Source: an uncultured Geobacter sp. (GTDB lineage: Bacteria; Desulfobacterota; Desulfuromonadia; Geobacterales; Geobacteraceae). Taken from it: a stretch of 64,000 bases of DNA. Below, in pieces: positions 1 through 9,323 of the stretch (position 1 is the stretch's first letter; every line of letters starts with the position of its first letter). The stretch covers positions 1 through 64,000 of the forward strand of contig CAIWTU010000100.1 of NCBI GenBank assembly GCA_903915655.1, given 5' to 3'. The position numbers were made by a program, and so were the translations under genes. The notes under the pieces are model-generated. The model was not told the DNA's origin. It did not search any database and saw only the letters and a list, made by a program, of their open reading frames with translations.

Positions 1-29
1 ATACTACCTGAACCGCTCTGCCTTGTCAA
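1..29 (-). promoter_or_regulatory. Tandem sigma-70 promoter 1 (closest to the gene left of the window)
   Basis: On the minus strand a perfect -35 TTGACA (plus 24-29) lies 17 nt from a -10 TAGTAT (plus 1-6). An A-rich stretch like an UP element sits just upstream of the -35. Transcription would leave the window to the left. It is the last of four similar promoters spaced about 100 bp apart, a layout typical of rRNA operon leaders. The driven gene is outside the window. Confidence 0.75.
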
Positions 30-102
30 TCTCTTTTTTTACGCTTTGAATCTTTTCTGCCAGACCTTCTCTGTTTCCCTCCCGACCTTCCGGAAGCCCT
101 TC

Positions 103-131
103 TTTCTACCAAAACCTAAAACATCTGTCAA
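103..131 (-). promoter_or_regulatory. Tandem sigma-70 promoter 2
   Basis: Minus-strand TTGACA (126-131), 17-nt spacer, TAGAAA (103-108), with an A/T tract upstream of the -35. The flanking sequence (GGTAGAAAGA and GGGCTTC around the -10) is shared with promoter 3, so the unit appears duplicated. Confidence 0.75.
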
Positions 132-200
132 GCTCTTTTTTTCAAATTCTTTACCGCTCATTCACCGCAAAAAACTTTGACTCTCGCTGCGAAGCCCATC

Positions 201-229
201 TTTCTACCAGACCCGCACTCTCCTGTCAA
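201..229 (-). promoter_or_regulatory. Tandem sigma-70 promoter 3
   Basis: Minus-strand TTGACA (224-229), 17-nt spacer, TAGAAA (201-206), preceded by a run of A residues. It is nearly the same as promoter 2 across both hexamers and the start-proximal GGGCTTC. Confidence 0.75.
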
Positions 230-307
230 CCCTTTTTTTCTCAATGATCACAAATCTTTTAACAGCATGCTTACTCTGCTATCTCTCGCTCATTCGCAAG
301 AGGAGCG

Positions 308-336
308 TTTATATCAAAACCATCCCCTCTTGTCAA
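308..336 (-). promoter_or_regulatory. Tandem sigma-70 promoter 4
   Basis: Minus-strand TTGACA (331-336), 17-nt spacer, TATAAA (308-313), with an A-rich stretch upstream. A further degenerate unit lies around 385-409 (GTGACA and TAGAAG) but its spacing is only 13 nt, so I do not call it. From 337 to the rsmI stop codon at 463 I see no gene. Confidence 0.7.
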
Positions 337-462
337 ACCTTTTTATCGGGCTTTTTTCACTACCTTTACACCTGACGCTGAAAACTTCTACCATTGACTC
401 TTCTGTCACCCGGTAATCCTTGCTCCACACCCGGAAAAGCCCCTCTTTACAGCAGGCCTGTT

Positions 463-1344
463 TTATTCATCATCCGAACCGGCCCGGTTCAATCCCGACA
501 AACGCAATGCCTCGATATATACAGTAGTGCGAGCTATGCCGGTCTCGACAGCTATTCGCTTCACCGCGTCTTTTAAAGATAGCTTGTCTCCCCCCATGAA
601 TTTATCCAGGAGATCCGGAATGGAGACCTCTTTGGTTGTCGTTCGGTTCTCCCCCGGGGCGACCAGAATAACTATTTCACCCTTTACCTGCCGTTTCTCG
701 TATTCTGTTATGAGTTGCGACACAACCCCCCGTGTAAACTCTTCATAAATCTTGGTAATTTCCCTGGCAATTACCGCTTCTCTATCACCCAGTATTTGCA
801 GGATATCAAGCAAAGTTGCCTGTAGTCTGTTTGGCGATTCGTAGAAGATGATAACCCGCTCCTCTTCCTTTATGGCAAGCAGCTTATTACGTCGCTTTCC
901 CTGCCTGTTCGGGAGAAACCCTTCAAAGACAAAAGAATCCGTCTGCAGACCAGAAGCGGAAAGGGCAGCCAAGGCGGCAGATGGACCTGGAATTGGTACC
1001 ACCGGAATACCGAGCTCAACGGCATTCCGTACAAGCAGATAGCCCGGATCCGATATACAGGGCGTTCCTGCATCCGAAATAAGCGCAACAGAAAGTCCCT
1101 GCATGAGCTTCCCAAGTAGAACGGTGCCTTTTAAATGCTTGTTATGATCAAAATAGGAGGTAAGAGGATTAGATATGCCAAAGTGTGAGAGAAGCTTTCG
1201 AGAATGCCTGGTATCCTCTGCCGCAATGAGGTCGACCTCCCGCAGGATACGTACGGCACGGTACGTTATATCCTCCAGATTGCCGATCGGGGTGGCAACT
1301 ATGTATAAAGTTCCTTTTTTCTGATTGTTCAAGGTTCCTCTCAC
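463..1344 (-). CDS. rsmI: 16S rRNA (cytidine-1402-2'-O)-methyltransferase RsmI
   Basis: RsmI uses SAM to 2'-O-methylate C1402 in the 16S decoding centre. The protein opens with the family signature GTLYIVATPIGNLEDITYRA, followed by AEDTRHSRKLL, SDAGTPCISDPGYLLV and PIPGPSAALAALSASG, the SAM-binding TP-methylase fold. Its length of about 290 aa is normal. It is the last gene of the ffh-rsmI operon and follows yraN with no gap. The longest frame begins with GTG at 1344. A TTG at 1332 has the better ribosome binding site (AGAGGA just upstream), so the true start may be four codons downstream. Confidence 0.96.
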   Translation of the reverse strand: MRGTLNNQKKGTLYIVATPIGNLEDITYRAVRILREVDLIAAEDTRHSRKLLSHFGISNPLTSYFDHNKHLKGTVLLGKLMQGLSVALISDAGTPCISDPGYLLVRNAVELGIPVVPIPGPSAALAALSASGLQTDSFVFEGFLPNRQGKRRNKLLAIKEEERVIIFYESPNRLQATLLDILQILGDREAVIAREITKIYEEFTRGVVSQLITEYEKRQVKGEIVILVAPGENRTTTKEVSIPDLLDKFMGGDKLSLKDAVKRIAVETGIARTTVYIEALRLSGLNRAGSDDE

Positions 1345-1731
1345 TCAATAGGCAAGGTCAAAAGCATTAGTTATATGATCTATATGCGGGGCCTCAATAT
1401 TTTCAAGCAGTATCGCTATTACGTCGAAACGGGCGTTTGTCCCTTCAAGTCTCTTTTGGGCCATATATGTAAGCGCTGCCTTGGAAATCTGCCGCTGCTT
1501 GAAGGGGGTCACCGAGAGTTGCGGTGGTCCATATGACAGGTTTTTCCTTGTCTTTACTTCAACAAAAACTACAGTCTTCCCTTCTCTGGCGATTATATCG
1601 AGTTCACCACACCGGCACCGGTAATTCTGCTCAAGTATCGTATACCTCAGTTTTTGGAGATATTTTAAAGCAATTGCTTCACCCTGAACCCCAAGGGCCT
1701 TATTCCCCGGCTGCACTTCGCCATTCTTCAT
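1345..1731 (-). CDS. UPF0102 (YraN) family endonuclease-like protein
   Basis: A small protein of the restriction-endonuclease-like UPF0102/YraN family, of unproven cellular role. The GELDIIAREGKTVVFVEVKTRK stretch carries the D and ExK residues of the nuclease-like core. I start it at ATG 1731 (128 aa) rather than the longer frame, because that ATG overlaps the rnhB stop as ATGA, which implies translational coupling. The upstream 28 codons of the long frame are a shadow of rnhB. The rnhB-yraN-rsmI order supports co-transcription. Confidence 0.93.
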   Translation of the reverse strand: MKNGEVQPGNKALGVQGEAIALKYLQKLRYTILEQNYRCRCGELDIIAREGKTVVFVEVKTRKNLSYGPPQLSVTPFKQRQISKAALTYMAQKRLEGTNARFDVIAILLENIEAPHIDHITNAFDLAY

Positions 1732-2429
1732 ATAAGTTTCCAGGGGATCGTTGGTTCTTCCAGGCCTCCGAGATGCTCTTTCACGCCGCGGAAGGTCTTC
1801 CTGTGGATCTCGCAAGGCCCGAATGCCGCTATCGCCGCCAGATGAGCAGCAGTACCGTAACCCTTGTGCAAAGCAAAATCATAGCCGGGATAAAGATCGG
1901 CATACCGGGTCATAAGCCTGTCCCGGGTGACCTTGGCTACAATAGAGGCTGCAGCAATCGACAAACTTGCTGAATCCCCTTTTTTGATGGTTTTCTGTGG
2001 AATTGGAACAGATATTTTGAAAATGCCGTCTATGAGGATATAATCCGGTGCGAGGGGTAAATTATCAACCGCCAGTTTCATCGCCCGCAGTGTGGTCTGA
2101 AGGATATTTATCCGATCTACAAGAGCATGGTCGCCGAGTCCAACTCCGACGGCTGATGCATTTTCCATAATCAGGAGATACATCGCTTCGCGTTTGGCAG
2201 GGGTCAGTTTTTTTGAATCATTCACCCCGGGAAGGGAGACTCCATTGGGGAGGATGACCGCCGCGGCAACAACAGGGCCGGCAAGCGCTCCTCGACCTGC
2301 TTCGTCAACTCCTGCAAGAGAGCTGAACCCCTGATCAAGGAGTTGTTTCTCAAAGTGAAGGAGGTCAGGCGGTCCTTCCGGGTCAAACAGTCTGTTGCCG
2401 TATTCCGAACCAGATAAAATTGAAATCAT
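1728..2429 (-). CDS. rnhB: Ribonuclease HII
   Basis: RNase HII cleaves RNA in RNA:DNA hybrids and removes single misincorporated ribonucleotides. The type-2 RNase H core is clear: GVDEAGRGALAGPVVAAAV near residue 40 with catalytic D and E, ILIDG mid-protein, and SIAAASIVAKVTRDRLM near residue 160. At 233 aa it is slightly long because of a roughly 35-residue N-terminal extension. A GAGG sits 4 nt before the ATG. It lies 65 nt downstream of rplS across a hairpin terminator, so it may depend on readthrough. It overlaps yraN by 4 bp. Confidence 0.96.
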   Translation of the reverse strand: MISILSGSEYGNRLFDPEGPPDLLHFEKQLLDQGFSSLAGVDEAGRGALAGPVVAAAVILPNGVSLPGVNDSKKLTPAKREAMYLLIMENASAVGVGLGDHALVDRINILQTTLRAMKLAVDNLPLAPDYILIDGIFKISVPIPQKTIKKGDSASLSIAAASIVAKVTRDRLMTRYADLYPGYDFALHKGYGTAAHLAAIAAFGPCEIHRKTFRGVKEHLGGLEEPTIPWKLI

Positions 2430-2452
2430 CCAGCCTCACGGTACTCTGCCGC

Positions 2453-2484
2453 AAAAAACAAAGCCCCGGGTTGTCCCGGGGCTT
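2453..2484 (-). terminator. Intrinsic terminator after rplS
   Basis: Perfect 10-bp GC-rich stem, AAGCCCCGGG / CCCGGGGCTT, with a 4-nt loop (2461-2484), followed on the minus strand by TTGTTTTTTG. It lies between the rplS stop and rnhB, so it probably attenuates the downstream half of the operon. Confidence 0.85.
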
Positions 2485-2494
2485 ATAAAAAAGT

Positions 2495-2848
2495 TTACGC
2501 AGCGATATATTTTTTCTCGCGAATCCTTGCGGCTTTGCCGCGTAATTTTCTAAGGTAGTAAAGCTTGGCACGACGAACCTGACCACGGGTTACCACCTCG
2601 ATCGCATCCAGACCTGGGGAGTGGAGGGGAAAACATCTTTCCACGCCAATACCATTGGAAATTTTTCTTACGGTAAAAGACTCTCTGAGGCCGCCATTCT
2701 GACGCTTGATAACAACGCCCTGGAACGCCTGAATACGGCTTTTGTCACCCTCCACAATCTTCACATTAACCTTTACCGTATCTCCCGGCTTGAATACCGG
2801 TATGTTTTTTTTCATCTGTTCAAATTCAATTGCATCGATTTTATTCAT
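2495..2848 (-). CDS. rplS: 50S ribosomal protein L19
   Basis: L19 sits at the 30S-50S interface. The 117-aa protein matches the family along its length: [53 protein letters not shown] and the basic tail [28 protein letters not shown] segment precedes the ATG. It is followed by a strong intrinsic terminator and preceded by the SPOUT methyltransferase gene, an order common in Desulfuromonadota. Confidence 0.98.
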   Translation of the reverse strand: MNKIDAIEFEQMKKNIPVFKPGDTVKVNVKIVEGDKSRIQAFQGVVIKRQNGGLRESFTVRKISNGIGVERCFPLHSPGLDAIEVVTRGQVRRAKLYYLRKLRGKAARIREKKYIAA

Positions 2849-2921
2849 TTCTGTTATTCCCCCTTAATCTATACCATCAATTAATTGCGAGTTCAATGAG
2901 GCTCCTGCAAAACTATTGTCA

Positions 2922-3500
2922 TTAATGCCCAAGAAGCCTGTCCAGTATTATGGCTACTGCCGATCTGACGGAGAGATGGTTATAATCGCCTATCCCCTTT
3001 ATCGGTGATAAAATATGATCCGCTTGTGAAAGTATCTCGTCCGTCAACCCCCAACCGGTGCCGAACAGAAGCAGGTACGGTTGGCTGAGATCCCGTAAGA
3101 GCAGTTTCATCTCCGGGTAAGTTATGTTTTTACGATCGCCTTTTGCCCCGGTAGCTATGATCCTGACCTTCTTATCGTAAAGCTTCTGCAGATTTTCAAC
3201 CACCCGGTCAAGAGACTCTTCTATCGTTACCAGATCCAGAGCTGCCTTGCGCTTTGGATTATAAGAGGCGCCCCATCCCTCCTGCCAGTGTTGCACAATC
3301 CGCAATGCCAACAGCTGCTGTTCCTGCAATGGAGTTACCACAAAGTATCTATAGAGACCAAAGGTCCTGCTTGCACGCGCGATGTCGTGCAAATCAAGAT
3401 TGGTAACGGAGGTCGCAACTTCGATCCGATTTTTATCATAAACAGGATAATGGAGTAAAGCGATACTTAAATTATTCCCTGTAGTAACATTCGGTGTCAA
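2922..3500 (-). CDS. SPOUT-type RNA methyltransferase (PF09936-like), TrmD-adjacent
   Basis: A 192-aa protein of the SAM-dependent RNA methyltransferase family usually found next to trmD in Deltaproteobacteria. Visible features are ALLHYPVYDKNR at the N terminus, TSVTNLDLHDIARASRTFG, and a C-terminal trefoil-knot-like segment LLLFGTGWGLTDEI ... GIGDYNHLSVRSAVAIILDRLLG. The knot is the SAM site in this fold. Its RNA target is not known to me. It starts 3 nt after the trmD stop, so the two are co-translated. The family call rests on motifs and position. Confidence 0.88.
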   Translation of the reverse strand: MTPNVTTGNNLSIALLHYPVYDKNRIEVATSVTNLDLHDIARASRTFGLYRYFVVTPLQEQQLLALRIVQHWQEGWGASYNPKRKAALDLVTIEESLDRVVENLQKLYDKKVRIIATGAKGDRKNITYPEMKLLLRDLSQPYLLLFGTGWGLTDEILSQADHILSPIKGIGDYNHLSVRSAVAIILDRLLGH

Positions 3501-3503
3501 TTC

Positions 3504-4232
3504 TTATTCCTGACCATACTCTCTGAGAAATTTTTTATCCTCTTCGGATAAATCCGCTGCAGCAAGCAGATCAGGACGGCACTTGAATGTTTTTATCAAA
3601 GACTGTTGCCTGCGCCACAAGAAGATTCCAGCATGATTACCCGACAAAAGAACCTGCGGTACCGCCAACCCGCGAAACTCGGAAGGCCTGGTATAGTGCG
3701 GATATTCCAGAAGGCCATCGGCAAAAGAATCACTACAGGCCGATTCAGCGCTACCCAGCACCCCGGGAACAAACCGTGAAACTGCGTCAACGATCGCCAT
3801 TGCAGCAAATTCGCCCCCGGTCAGGACAAAATCGCCAAGGGAAATCTCGTAATCAACAAAAAGTTTTTTAACCCGCTCGTCGACACCCTCATAACGGCCA
3901 CAGATTATGACCAGCCGATCCTCTCCAGCCAGATCTTTTGCCATGGCATGATTAAAAGGACGCCCCTGCGGCGTTGTCAGTATTACTTTCGCCTTCCGAC
4001 CGTCGGCCTTTACAGACTCAATACAGGCGGCAATCGGATCGACCTTCATAACCATCCCGGACCCGCCACCATAGGGATAATCATCTGCACTCTTATGCTT
4101 ATCTACGGCATAGTCACGAATATTATGAAGAGCAATCTCGATTAAGCCGTTTTCAATGGCCCGTTTCAAAATACTCTCGGAAAAAGGTGTGGCAAACATG
4201 GCAGGGAAGAGAGTAAGGAGATCGAACTTCAT
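3504..4232 (-). CDS. trmD: tRNA (guanine-37-N1)-methyltransferase TrmD
   Basis: TrmD methylates G37 next to the anticodon and so prevents +1 frameshifting. The 242-aa protein shows [54 protein letters not shown] and the knot motif [29 protein letters not shown]. Length is typical. The ATG overlaps the rimM stop by 4 bp (4229-4232). Confidence 0.98.
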   Translation of the reverse strand: MKFDLLTLFPAMFATPFSESILKRAIENGLIEIALHNIRDYAVDKHKSADDYPYGGGSGMVMKVDPIAACIESVKADGRKAKVILTTPQGRPFNHAMAKDLAGEDRLVIICGRYEGVDERVKKLFVDYEISLGDFVLTGGEFAAMAIVDAVSRFVPGVLGSAESACSDSFADGLLEYPHYTRPSEFRGLAVPQVLLSGNHAGIFLWRRQQSLIKTFKCRPDLLAAADLSEEDKKFLREYGQE

Positions 4233-4756
4233 AGTTCAAGCAATCCTTCTAGAGGACTCACTGTCATGACACCGGCATCAAGATCTACAGTGACAACTAC
4301 ATCCTCTATGGCAGGAATAAGATATTCCTTTTCAGCCTTTCTTACCAGATAGACATCGTTACTACCGGTAGCCATTATGTCAAACAGTTCACCAAGGTGT
4401 TCACCGGCTATGGTTACAACCTTGAGCCCGATCAGATCAGACCAGTAATACTCCCCATCAGGGAGTCTCGGCAGTTTGTCACGGTCTACATAAATCTCCC
4501 GGCCAACAAGCCGTTGCACTTGATTTATATCATCAAATCCTTGCAGGACGAGCAGAACCTTCTTACCATGTACAGACGAAGATGCTATTTTCAGCTCTTC
4601 TTTCTCGCCATTCGGCCCGCACAGAATTACAGTACGTTGTTTGCTTATACTCTCGAAATCTCCAGAATAGAGAACAATTTTTAACTGTCCTCTGACTCCA
4701 TGGGTGCCGGTTACCTTGCCGATTATTATCAAATTACTATTTGTATTTGAACTCAT
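4229..4756 (-). CDS. rimM: 16S rRNA processing protein RimM
   Basis: RimM binds S19 and helps assemble the 30S head. The 175-aa protein has an N-terminal RimM domain ([16 protein letters not shown]) and a C-terminal PRC-barrel ([36 protein letters not shown], then [10 protein letters not shown]). The ATG overlaps the khpA stop by one base and the stop overlaps trmD by four. Confidence 0.97.
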   Translation of the reverse strand: MSSNTNSNLIIIGKVTGTHGVRGQLKIVLYSGDFESISKQRTVILCGPNGEKEELKIASSSVHGKKVLLVLQGFDDINQVQRLVGREIYVDRDKLPRLPDGEYYWSDLIGLKVVTIAGEHLGELFDIMATGSNDVYLVRKAEKEYLIPAIEDVVVTVDLDAGVMTVSPLEGLLEL

Positions 4757-4986
4757 TACTCTACAATTTTAAGGATAGCCTTCTTGTTGCTTTTCGTAGA
4801 AACCGCATTGAGAAGGGTGCGCATCGCCTTGGCGGTCCGTCCCTCTTTGCCGATTATTCTTCCCATATCCTCTTTCGCTACTGTCAACTTGATAACGGTG
4901 GTCTCATTTTCCATTTCTTCGGTAGCAGTAACTTTGCTGGGGTCATCGACAAGAGCCTTGGCTATCATCTCTACGAGTTCTTTCAT
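4756..4986 (-). CDS. khpA: KH-domain RNA-binding protein KhpA
   Basis: A 76-aa single-KH RNA-binding protein. The frame opens upstream, but the family starts at MKELVEMIAKALVDDP, so I take ATG 4986. The GxxG KH loop is visible in RIIGKEGRTAKAMRTLL. In many bacteria it sits between rpsP and rimM, as here. The upstream 48 codons overlap the 50-nt rpsP-khpA spacer and the rpsP end and are not coding in this frame. Confidence 0.95.
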   Translation of the reverse strand: MKELVEMIAKALVDDPSKVTATEEMENETTVIKLTVAKEDMGRIIGKEGRTAKAMRTLLNAVSTKSNKKAILKIVE

Positions 4987-5036
4987 GTCGGTATCCTCTG
5001 TACGTGTAGTAGTCCGGCAAACCGGAAAATAAGATG

Positions 5037-5303
5037 TTACACTGCTTTGGAAACGAATTTCTGCCATATGCCGACTTTCTTCAGCATCTGCTTGACGGTA
5101 TCGGTCGGTTGGGCCCCTTTGCCAAGCCACTCAAGAGTTTTCCCCTCTTCAAACCTGAATGCAGCCGGTTCCTGATTCGGGTCATATGAACCAACTTTCT
5201 CAATAAAGCGACCATCTCTTTTATTGCGTCCATCTGTTACAATCACTTGATAAAAAGGCTTCTTTTTTGCGCCCGCACGGGCAAGTCTAATTTTTACAGC
5301 CAT
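5037..5303 (-). CDS. rpsP: 30S ribosomal protein S16
   Basis: S16 is a 30S assembly protein. The 88-aa sequence begins [21 protein letters not shown] and continues with [15 protein letters not shown] and the family's [27 protein letters not shown] ribosome binding site precedes the ATG. It lies 114 nt downstream of ffh. Confidence 0.98.
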   Translation of the reverse strand: MAVKIRLARAGAKKKPFYQVIVTDGRNKRDGRFIEKVGSYDPNQEPAAFRFEEGKTLEWLGKGAQPTDTVKQMLKKVGIWQKFVSKAV

Positions 5304-5417
5304 CTTTTCCTCCTCGGTTTTCCACGGTACTGGGACCGGAATGTTATTATGTTAAAACAGCGAAATATCTTCTCACAGGTTCGGCGCCGGCCATCCTCGA
5401 CCTGACTATCTGAATTG

Positions 5418-6776
5418 TCAAAACGGCATTGCACCTTTCCCGAGCCTTCCCATGCTCTTCAGCATACCTTTGGGGCCCAGTTTTTGCAGTTGCCTTACAA
5501 CTTTTTGCGCTTCTACAAAACGCTTGACGAGCTGGTTTACCTCTTGAACTGTCGTTCCGCTTCCCTTGGCAATGCGCAACCGTCGACTCCCGTTGATAAT
5601 GGTGTGATTTCTCCGTTCAGCCATTGTCATCGAATCTATGATCGCTTCGATACGTTTCATTTCATTTTCACTCGGCTGGGCGCCCTGCATCTGTTTCATC
5701 ATCTTTCCCATGCCTGGTATCATTCCCATAATAGATTCAAGGGAGCCCATCTTCTTTATCTGCTGTAGCTGAACTTTAAAATCTTCGAGATTGAACTCGT
5801 TCTTCTTAAGTTTCTGCTGTAACTTTTCCGACTCTTTCAGATCTATGGTCGATTGAGCTCTTTCTATCAGGGTGAGCATATCACCCATTCCAAGTATCCG
5901 GGAAACAAGTCGGTCTGCATGAAAAACTTCGAACGCATCAAGTTTTTCACCGAGACCTACAAATTTTATCGGTTTCCCGGTTACCGCTTTTATGGAAAGC
6001 GCTGCCCCACCCCTGGCGTCACCATCGAGCTTGGTAAGCACGACCCCGGATAACCCGAGACATTCATTAAATCCAGTTGCAACATTAACCGCCTCCTGGC
6101 CGGTCATTGCATCAGCAACCAGAAGAATCTCTTCAGGGTCAATCGCCGCTTTGATCCGCGCAAGTTCGTCCATCAAGGGAGCGTCAATCTGCAGACGGCC
6201 GGCAGTATCATAAATAACCGTGTCAAAACCTGAGAGTTCAGCATAGCGGAGCGCATCACGGCAGATATTCACGGGATCCTGGTCGGCCCTCGACTCAAAT
6301 ACCTCCAATGCAAGCTGGCGTCCCAATGTTTTAAGCTGCTCTATCGCCGCCGGACGGTAAACGTCGGCAGGAACGAGTAGCGGCCGCCTCTTCTGTCCCT
6401 TCAGAAATCTGGCCAGTTTACCGCAACTGGTTGTTTTACCGGAACCCTGTAGACCTACAAGCATTATTGAAACCGGAGGTTTCACCGCCAGGTTGAGGCT
6501 GTTATCCTCGTCCCCTCCCATAAGAGAGACCAGTTCGTCATGGACGATCTTTATAACCTGCTGGCCGGGAGCAAGGCTTTGAAGTACCTGCGAACCGATC
6601 GCCTTGCTTCGGACAGCCTCGACAAAGTCCCTGACGACCTTGAAATTAACATCCGCTTCGAGCAGGACCAGCCGCACTTCACGCAAAGCCTCGCGGATAT
6701 TCTCCTCGGTCATAACACCCTGACCGCGAAGTTTTTTGAACAGCAAATCCAGTTTATCGGAAAGATTCTCGAACAT
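5418..6776 (-). CDS. ffh: Signal recognition particle GTPase Ffh (SRP54)
   Basis: Ffh with 4.5S RNA targets nascent membrane proteins to FtsY. The 452-aa protein has the N domain (about 1-95), the G domain with P-loop GLQGSGKTT (108-116), DTAGRLQ and TKLDGDARGGAALS, and a Met-rich M domain (GSLESIMGMIPGMGKMMKQMQG) near residues 350-430. It is the first gene of the operon running to rsmI. A consensus -35 lies about 110 nt upstream. Confidence 0.98.
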   Translation of the reverse strand: MFENLSDKLDLLFKKLRGQGVMTEENIREALREVRLVLLEADVNFKVVRDFVEAVRSKAIGSQVLQSLAPGQQVIKIVHDELVSLMGGDEDNSLNLAVKPPVSIMLVGLQGSGKTTSCGKLARFLKGQKRRPLLVPADVYRPAAIEQLKTLGRQLALEVFESRADQDPVNICRDALRYAELSGFDTVIYDTAGRLQIDAPLMDELARIKAAIDPEEILLVADAMTGQEAVNVATGFNECLGLSGVVLTKLDGDARGGAALSIKAVTGKPIKFVGLGEKLDAFEVFHADRLVSRILGMGDMLTLIERAQSTIDLKESEKLQQKLKKNEFNLEDFKVQLQQIKKMGSLESIMGMIPGMGKMMKQMQGAQPSENEMKRIEAIIDSMTMAERRNHTIINGSRRLRIAKGSGTTVQEVNQLVKRFVEAQKVVRQLQKLGPKGMLKSMGRLGKGAMPF

Positions 6777-6863
6777 AAAACCCTATTTCGCTAGCCCCCG
6801 ACCTTGAAGCAAAGTCACGTCTCAACAGGATAAAGGCCTGCAACAGCTTTTTACAAAGAGATA

Positions 6864-6893
6864 ACTTTAGATGACAGCTTTACTTTTTGTCAA
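6864..6893 (-). promoter_or_regulatory. Candidate sigma-70 promoter of the ffh-rsmI operon
   Basis: Minus-strand TTGACA (6888-6893), 18-nt spacer, TAAAGT (6864-6869, 4 of 6). It lies about 90 nt before the ffh start. The remaining gap up to the ABC-F stop at 7217 holds no gene I can support. Confidence 0.55.
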
Positions 6894-7216
6894 GGATAAA
6901 ATTTATTTCACCTCCAATCGGAGTGATAAATCCCCTTCTCCCGAGCTTTTCTGCCGCTAACATTCTCTGCCGTTATAAACTCATTCAGTTCCATTGCAGA
7001 CAATTTCTAGGTGAGTGCATCGGCCCGAAAGAAGTGAGATCAGCGCCGTCACATGTATAGCCACGGACGTATCGATAGTCATAGCTGATTTACTCCTCGT
7101 CTGCCGGTATGATGAGTGGATCGGACAGATTAAGACTTTTTATCAAGTTATCATTTAAAAAAGATCTGTCAAGGTTCACAACTGGATTTCTCCGAGGGGT
7201 GGCTCCAGGATGGGAA

Positions 7217-9169
7217 TTAGTTTGAGGCCGAAGAGGCTTCGTCTTCCTGCAACATCTCCCATTCCGCATAAAGTCCGGCAATACTCTGAATAAGTGTAGC
7301 ATGCTCTCCAACCACCGTTTTGGCAGAAGCAGTTGTCTTGAAGAAATCCGGATCTCCCATCTTCTGTTCGAGGAAGAGGAGGAGTTCTTCCGCCTCTTCA
7401 ATCTCTTTTTCCACTTCGGCAACTCTCTTTAACCGACTCCGCTCCTTTCGCTGTTTTTGCTTCTCTTCATCCCGCCGTTGCAAACGTTCCTCCTTGTGGG
7501 AAACGACTGCCTGCTGAAGGGAACCGGAGGGGTGGCAGACAGGCAGGGGCTCCCCTCCCGGATCTAGACGCATCATACCGAGCTTCTCCAGGTAATCCTC
7601 ATAATTCCCAGGAAAAGATCTTATCCCGCCATCAGCCACCTCAACAACGCGGGTAGACAACGCATCGATAAAGTAGCGGTCGTGGGATACAAAAACAACG
7701 GTGCCTGAAAAAGATTTCAGAGCTTCCAGTAGTACTTCCTTGCTGAAGAGGTCAAGGTGATTGGTCGGTTCATCCATCAGAAGGAGATTAACCGGACGGA
7801 GAAGCATCTTTGCGAGGGCAAGGCGATTTCTTTCACCTCCGGAAAGCACCCCGACCTTTTTATGGATATCGTCACCGGAAAACAGGAACGCACCGAGAAT
7901 ATCACGAAGTCCCGGAACGGCGTCAAAGGGAGCATCGGCCAGCAATTCTTCATAGACGCTCCTTTCGCCTGCCAGAAAGATTGACTGGTCCTGGGCAAAG
8001 AGATCAACAGCAACATTATGCCCTGTACTCCTCTCACCACTCTGGAGACCGTGACCTGCAAGGAGACGCATCAGAGTAGATTTGCCGGCGCCGTTATGAC
8101 CGACAAGGCATATCTTCTCGCCTCGTTCCACAAGGAGATCGATACCATCAAGCACAATATTCTCTCCATATGACTTTGATACATTTTTGAGTTCCATTAC
8201 AATTCTGCCGCTTTTTTGTGCTACCGGGAAGTTGAAGCGGATCCGCTTCCGTTCGGGAGGCAATATTATCCGCTCCATCTTTTCCAGTTGTTTTATACGG
8301 GATTGGACAAGCGCGGCCTTGTCGGCTTTGTATCGGAATCGCGAGATAAAATCTTCTATTTTCTGCATCTCTTCATCCTGACGTCGCTTCGTCTCCCGCA
8401 ACCTAGCAATACGTTCTTCACGCTGCAGGAGATATTTACTGTAATTACAATGATAGTCGGTTAGCGCGCAATTCCAGACCTCCGTTATCCTGTGACAGAC
8501 CTCATCCATAAAAAACCGGTCGTGGGAGACCAGAATTACCGAGTGAGGGTACCCTGTGAGGTACTCTTCCAGCCAGTTGCGCGCCTCTATATCGAGATGA
8601 TTGGTCGGCTCATCAAGGAGCAGCACATACGGTTTCTGTAAAAGAAGTTTGGCCAGCGCAATGCGCATCTGCCATCCTCCTGAAAATTCGGCGCAACCCC
8701 GCTCCCAGTCGGCAGGAGAGAACCCTAACCCCCGCAACACAGTCCCTGCCTCAGATTCCATCGAGTACCCCCCCCCCAGGCGGAACTGCTCCTGCAGATC
8801 ACCCAGCCGAGAGAGTAACTCTTCATCTTCCTCCCCACCACCCATGGCCTCCAGACGGAGACCGAGCAGCTGCAGTTCCTTCTCTATACCCTGCAAACCG
8901 GCAAAAGCCGTCATCACTTCGGCAAAGAGGGTCGTTTCATGACTGACAATCCCATCCTGGGGAAGGTAGCCGATCGTCGCCCCTCTGGCCAGCAGGATAG
9001 CGCCAGCAGAGGGGTCCATCTGCCCGGCAATAATCCGCATCAAGGTGGTCTTGCCTGCCCCGTTTTCCCCGACCAGGCCAACTCGTTCTCCCTTTTTCAA
9101 ATGCCAGTTTATATTCGAGACAATCGGTCTTCCGTTAAATTCTTTGGAAAAATTATGAAGATGTAACAT
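7217..9169 (-). CDS. ABC-F family ATP-binding protein
   Basis: A 650-aa protein with two ABC ATPase domains and no membrane segments, the layout of ABC-F proteins that act on the ribosome. Domain 1 has Walker A GENGAGKT (34-41), signature FSGGWQMRIALAKLL and Walker B VLLLDEPTNHLD. The linker RFRYKADKAALVQSRIKQLEKMERI follows. Domain 2 has GHNGAGKS, LSGGERNRLALAKML and LLLMDEPTNHLD. The C terminus (about 545-630) is a charged coiled coil. It resembles the YheS/Uup group; the exact subfamily is not clear by eye. It is monocistronic, with its own promoter. Confidence 0.95.
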   Translation of the reverse strand: MLHLHNFSKEFNGRPIVSNINWHLKKGERVGLVGENGAGKTTLMRIIAGQMDPSAGAILLARGATIGYLPQDGIVSHETTLFAEVMTAFAGLQGIEKELQLLGLRLEAMGGGEEDEELLSRLGDLQEQFRLGGGYSMESEAGTVLRGLGFSPADWERGCAEFSGGWQMRIALAKLLLQKPYVLLLDEPTNHLDIEARNWLEEYLTGYPHSVILVSHDRFFMDEVCHRITEVWNCALTDYHCNYSKYLLQREERIARLRETKRRQDEEMQKIEDFISRFRYKADKAALVQSRIKQLEKMERIILPPERKRIRFNFPVAQKSGRIVMELKNVSKSYGENIVLDGIDLLVERGEKICLVGHNGAGKSTLMRLLAGHGLQSGERSTGHNVAVDLFAQDQSIFLAGERSVYEELLADAPFDAVPGLRDILGAFLFSGDDIHKKVGVLSGGERNRLALAKMLLRPVNLLLMDEPTNHLDLFSKEVLLEALKSFSGTVVFVSHDRYFIDALSTRVVEVADGGIRSFPGNYEDYLEKLGMMRLDPGGEPLPVCHPSGSLQQAVVSHKEERLQRRDEEKQKQRKERSRLKRVAEVEKEIEEAEELLLFLEQKMGDPDFFKTTASAKTVVGEHATLIQSIAGLYAEWEMLQEDEASSASN

Positions 9170-9204
9170 TATCGTTTTTTGTCCTTCCAGAAGGTATTGT
9201 CACC

Positions 9205-9234
9205 ATTGTACGAGGAAGCGGACACTTTTGTCAA
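9205..9234 (-). promoter_or_regulatory. Candidate sigma-70 promoter of the ABC-F gene
   Basis: Minus-strand TTGACA (9229-9234), 18-nt spacer, TACAAT (9205-9210, 5 of 6), with the predicted start about 30 nt before the ATG at 9169. Confidence 0.6.
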
Positions 9235-9323
9235 TTTCCGCTGATTCTCAACTCGAGTCTCAGGGGGAGAAGAAATAAAAGATCATTCAGATCGCAGTTT
9301 TTATCCCAAAATTAACTAAATTT

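Noticed and set aside
381-409. Fifth tandem promoter unit at the left edge
   Set aside because: GTGACA and TAGAAG are present but only 13 nt apart, too close for sigma-70.
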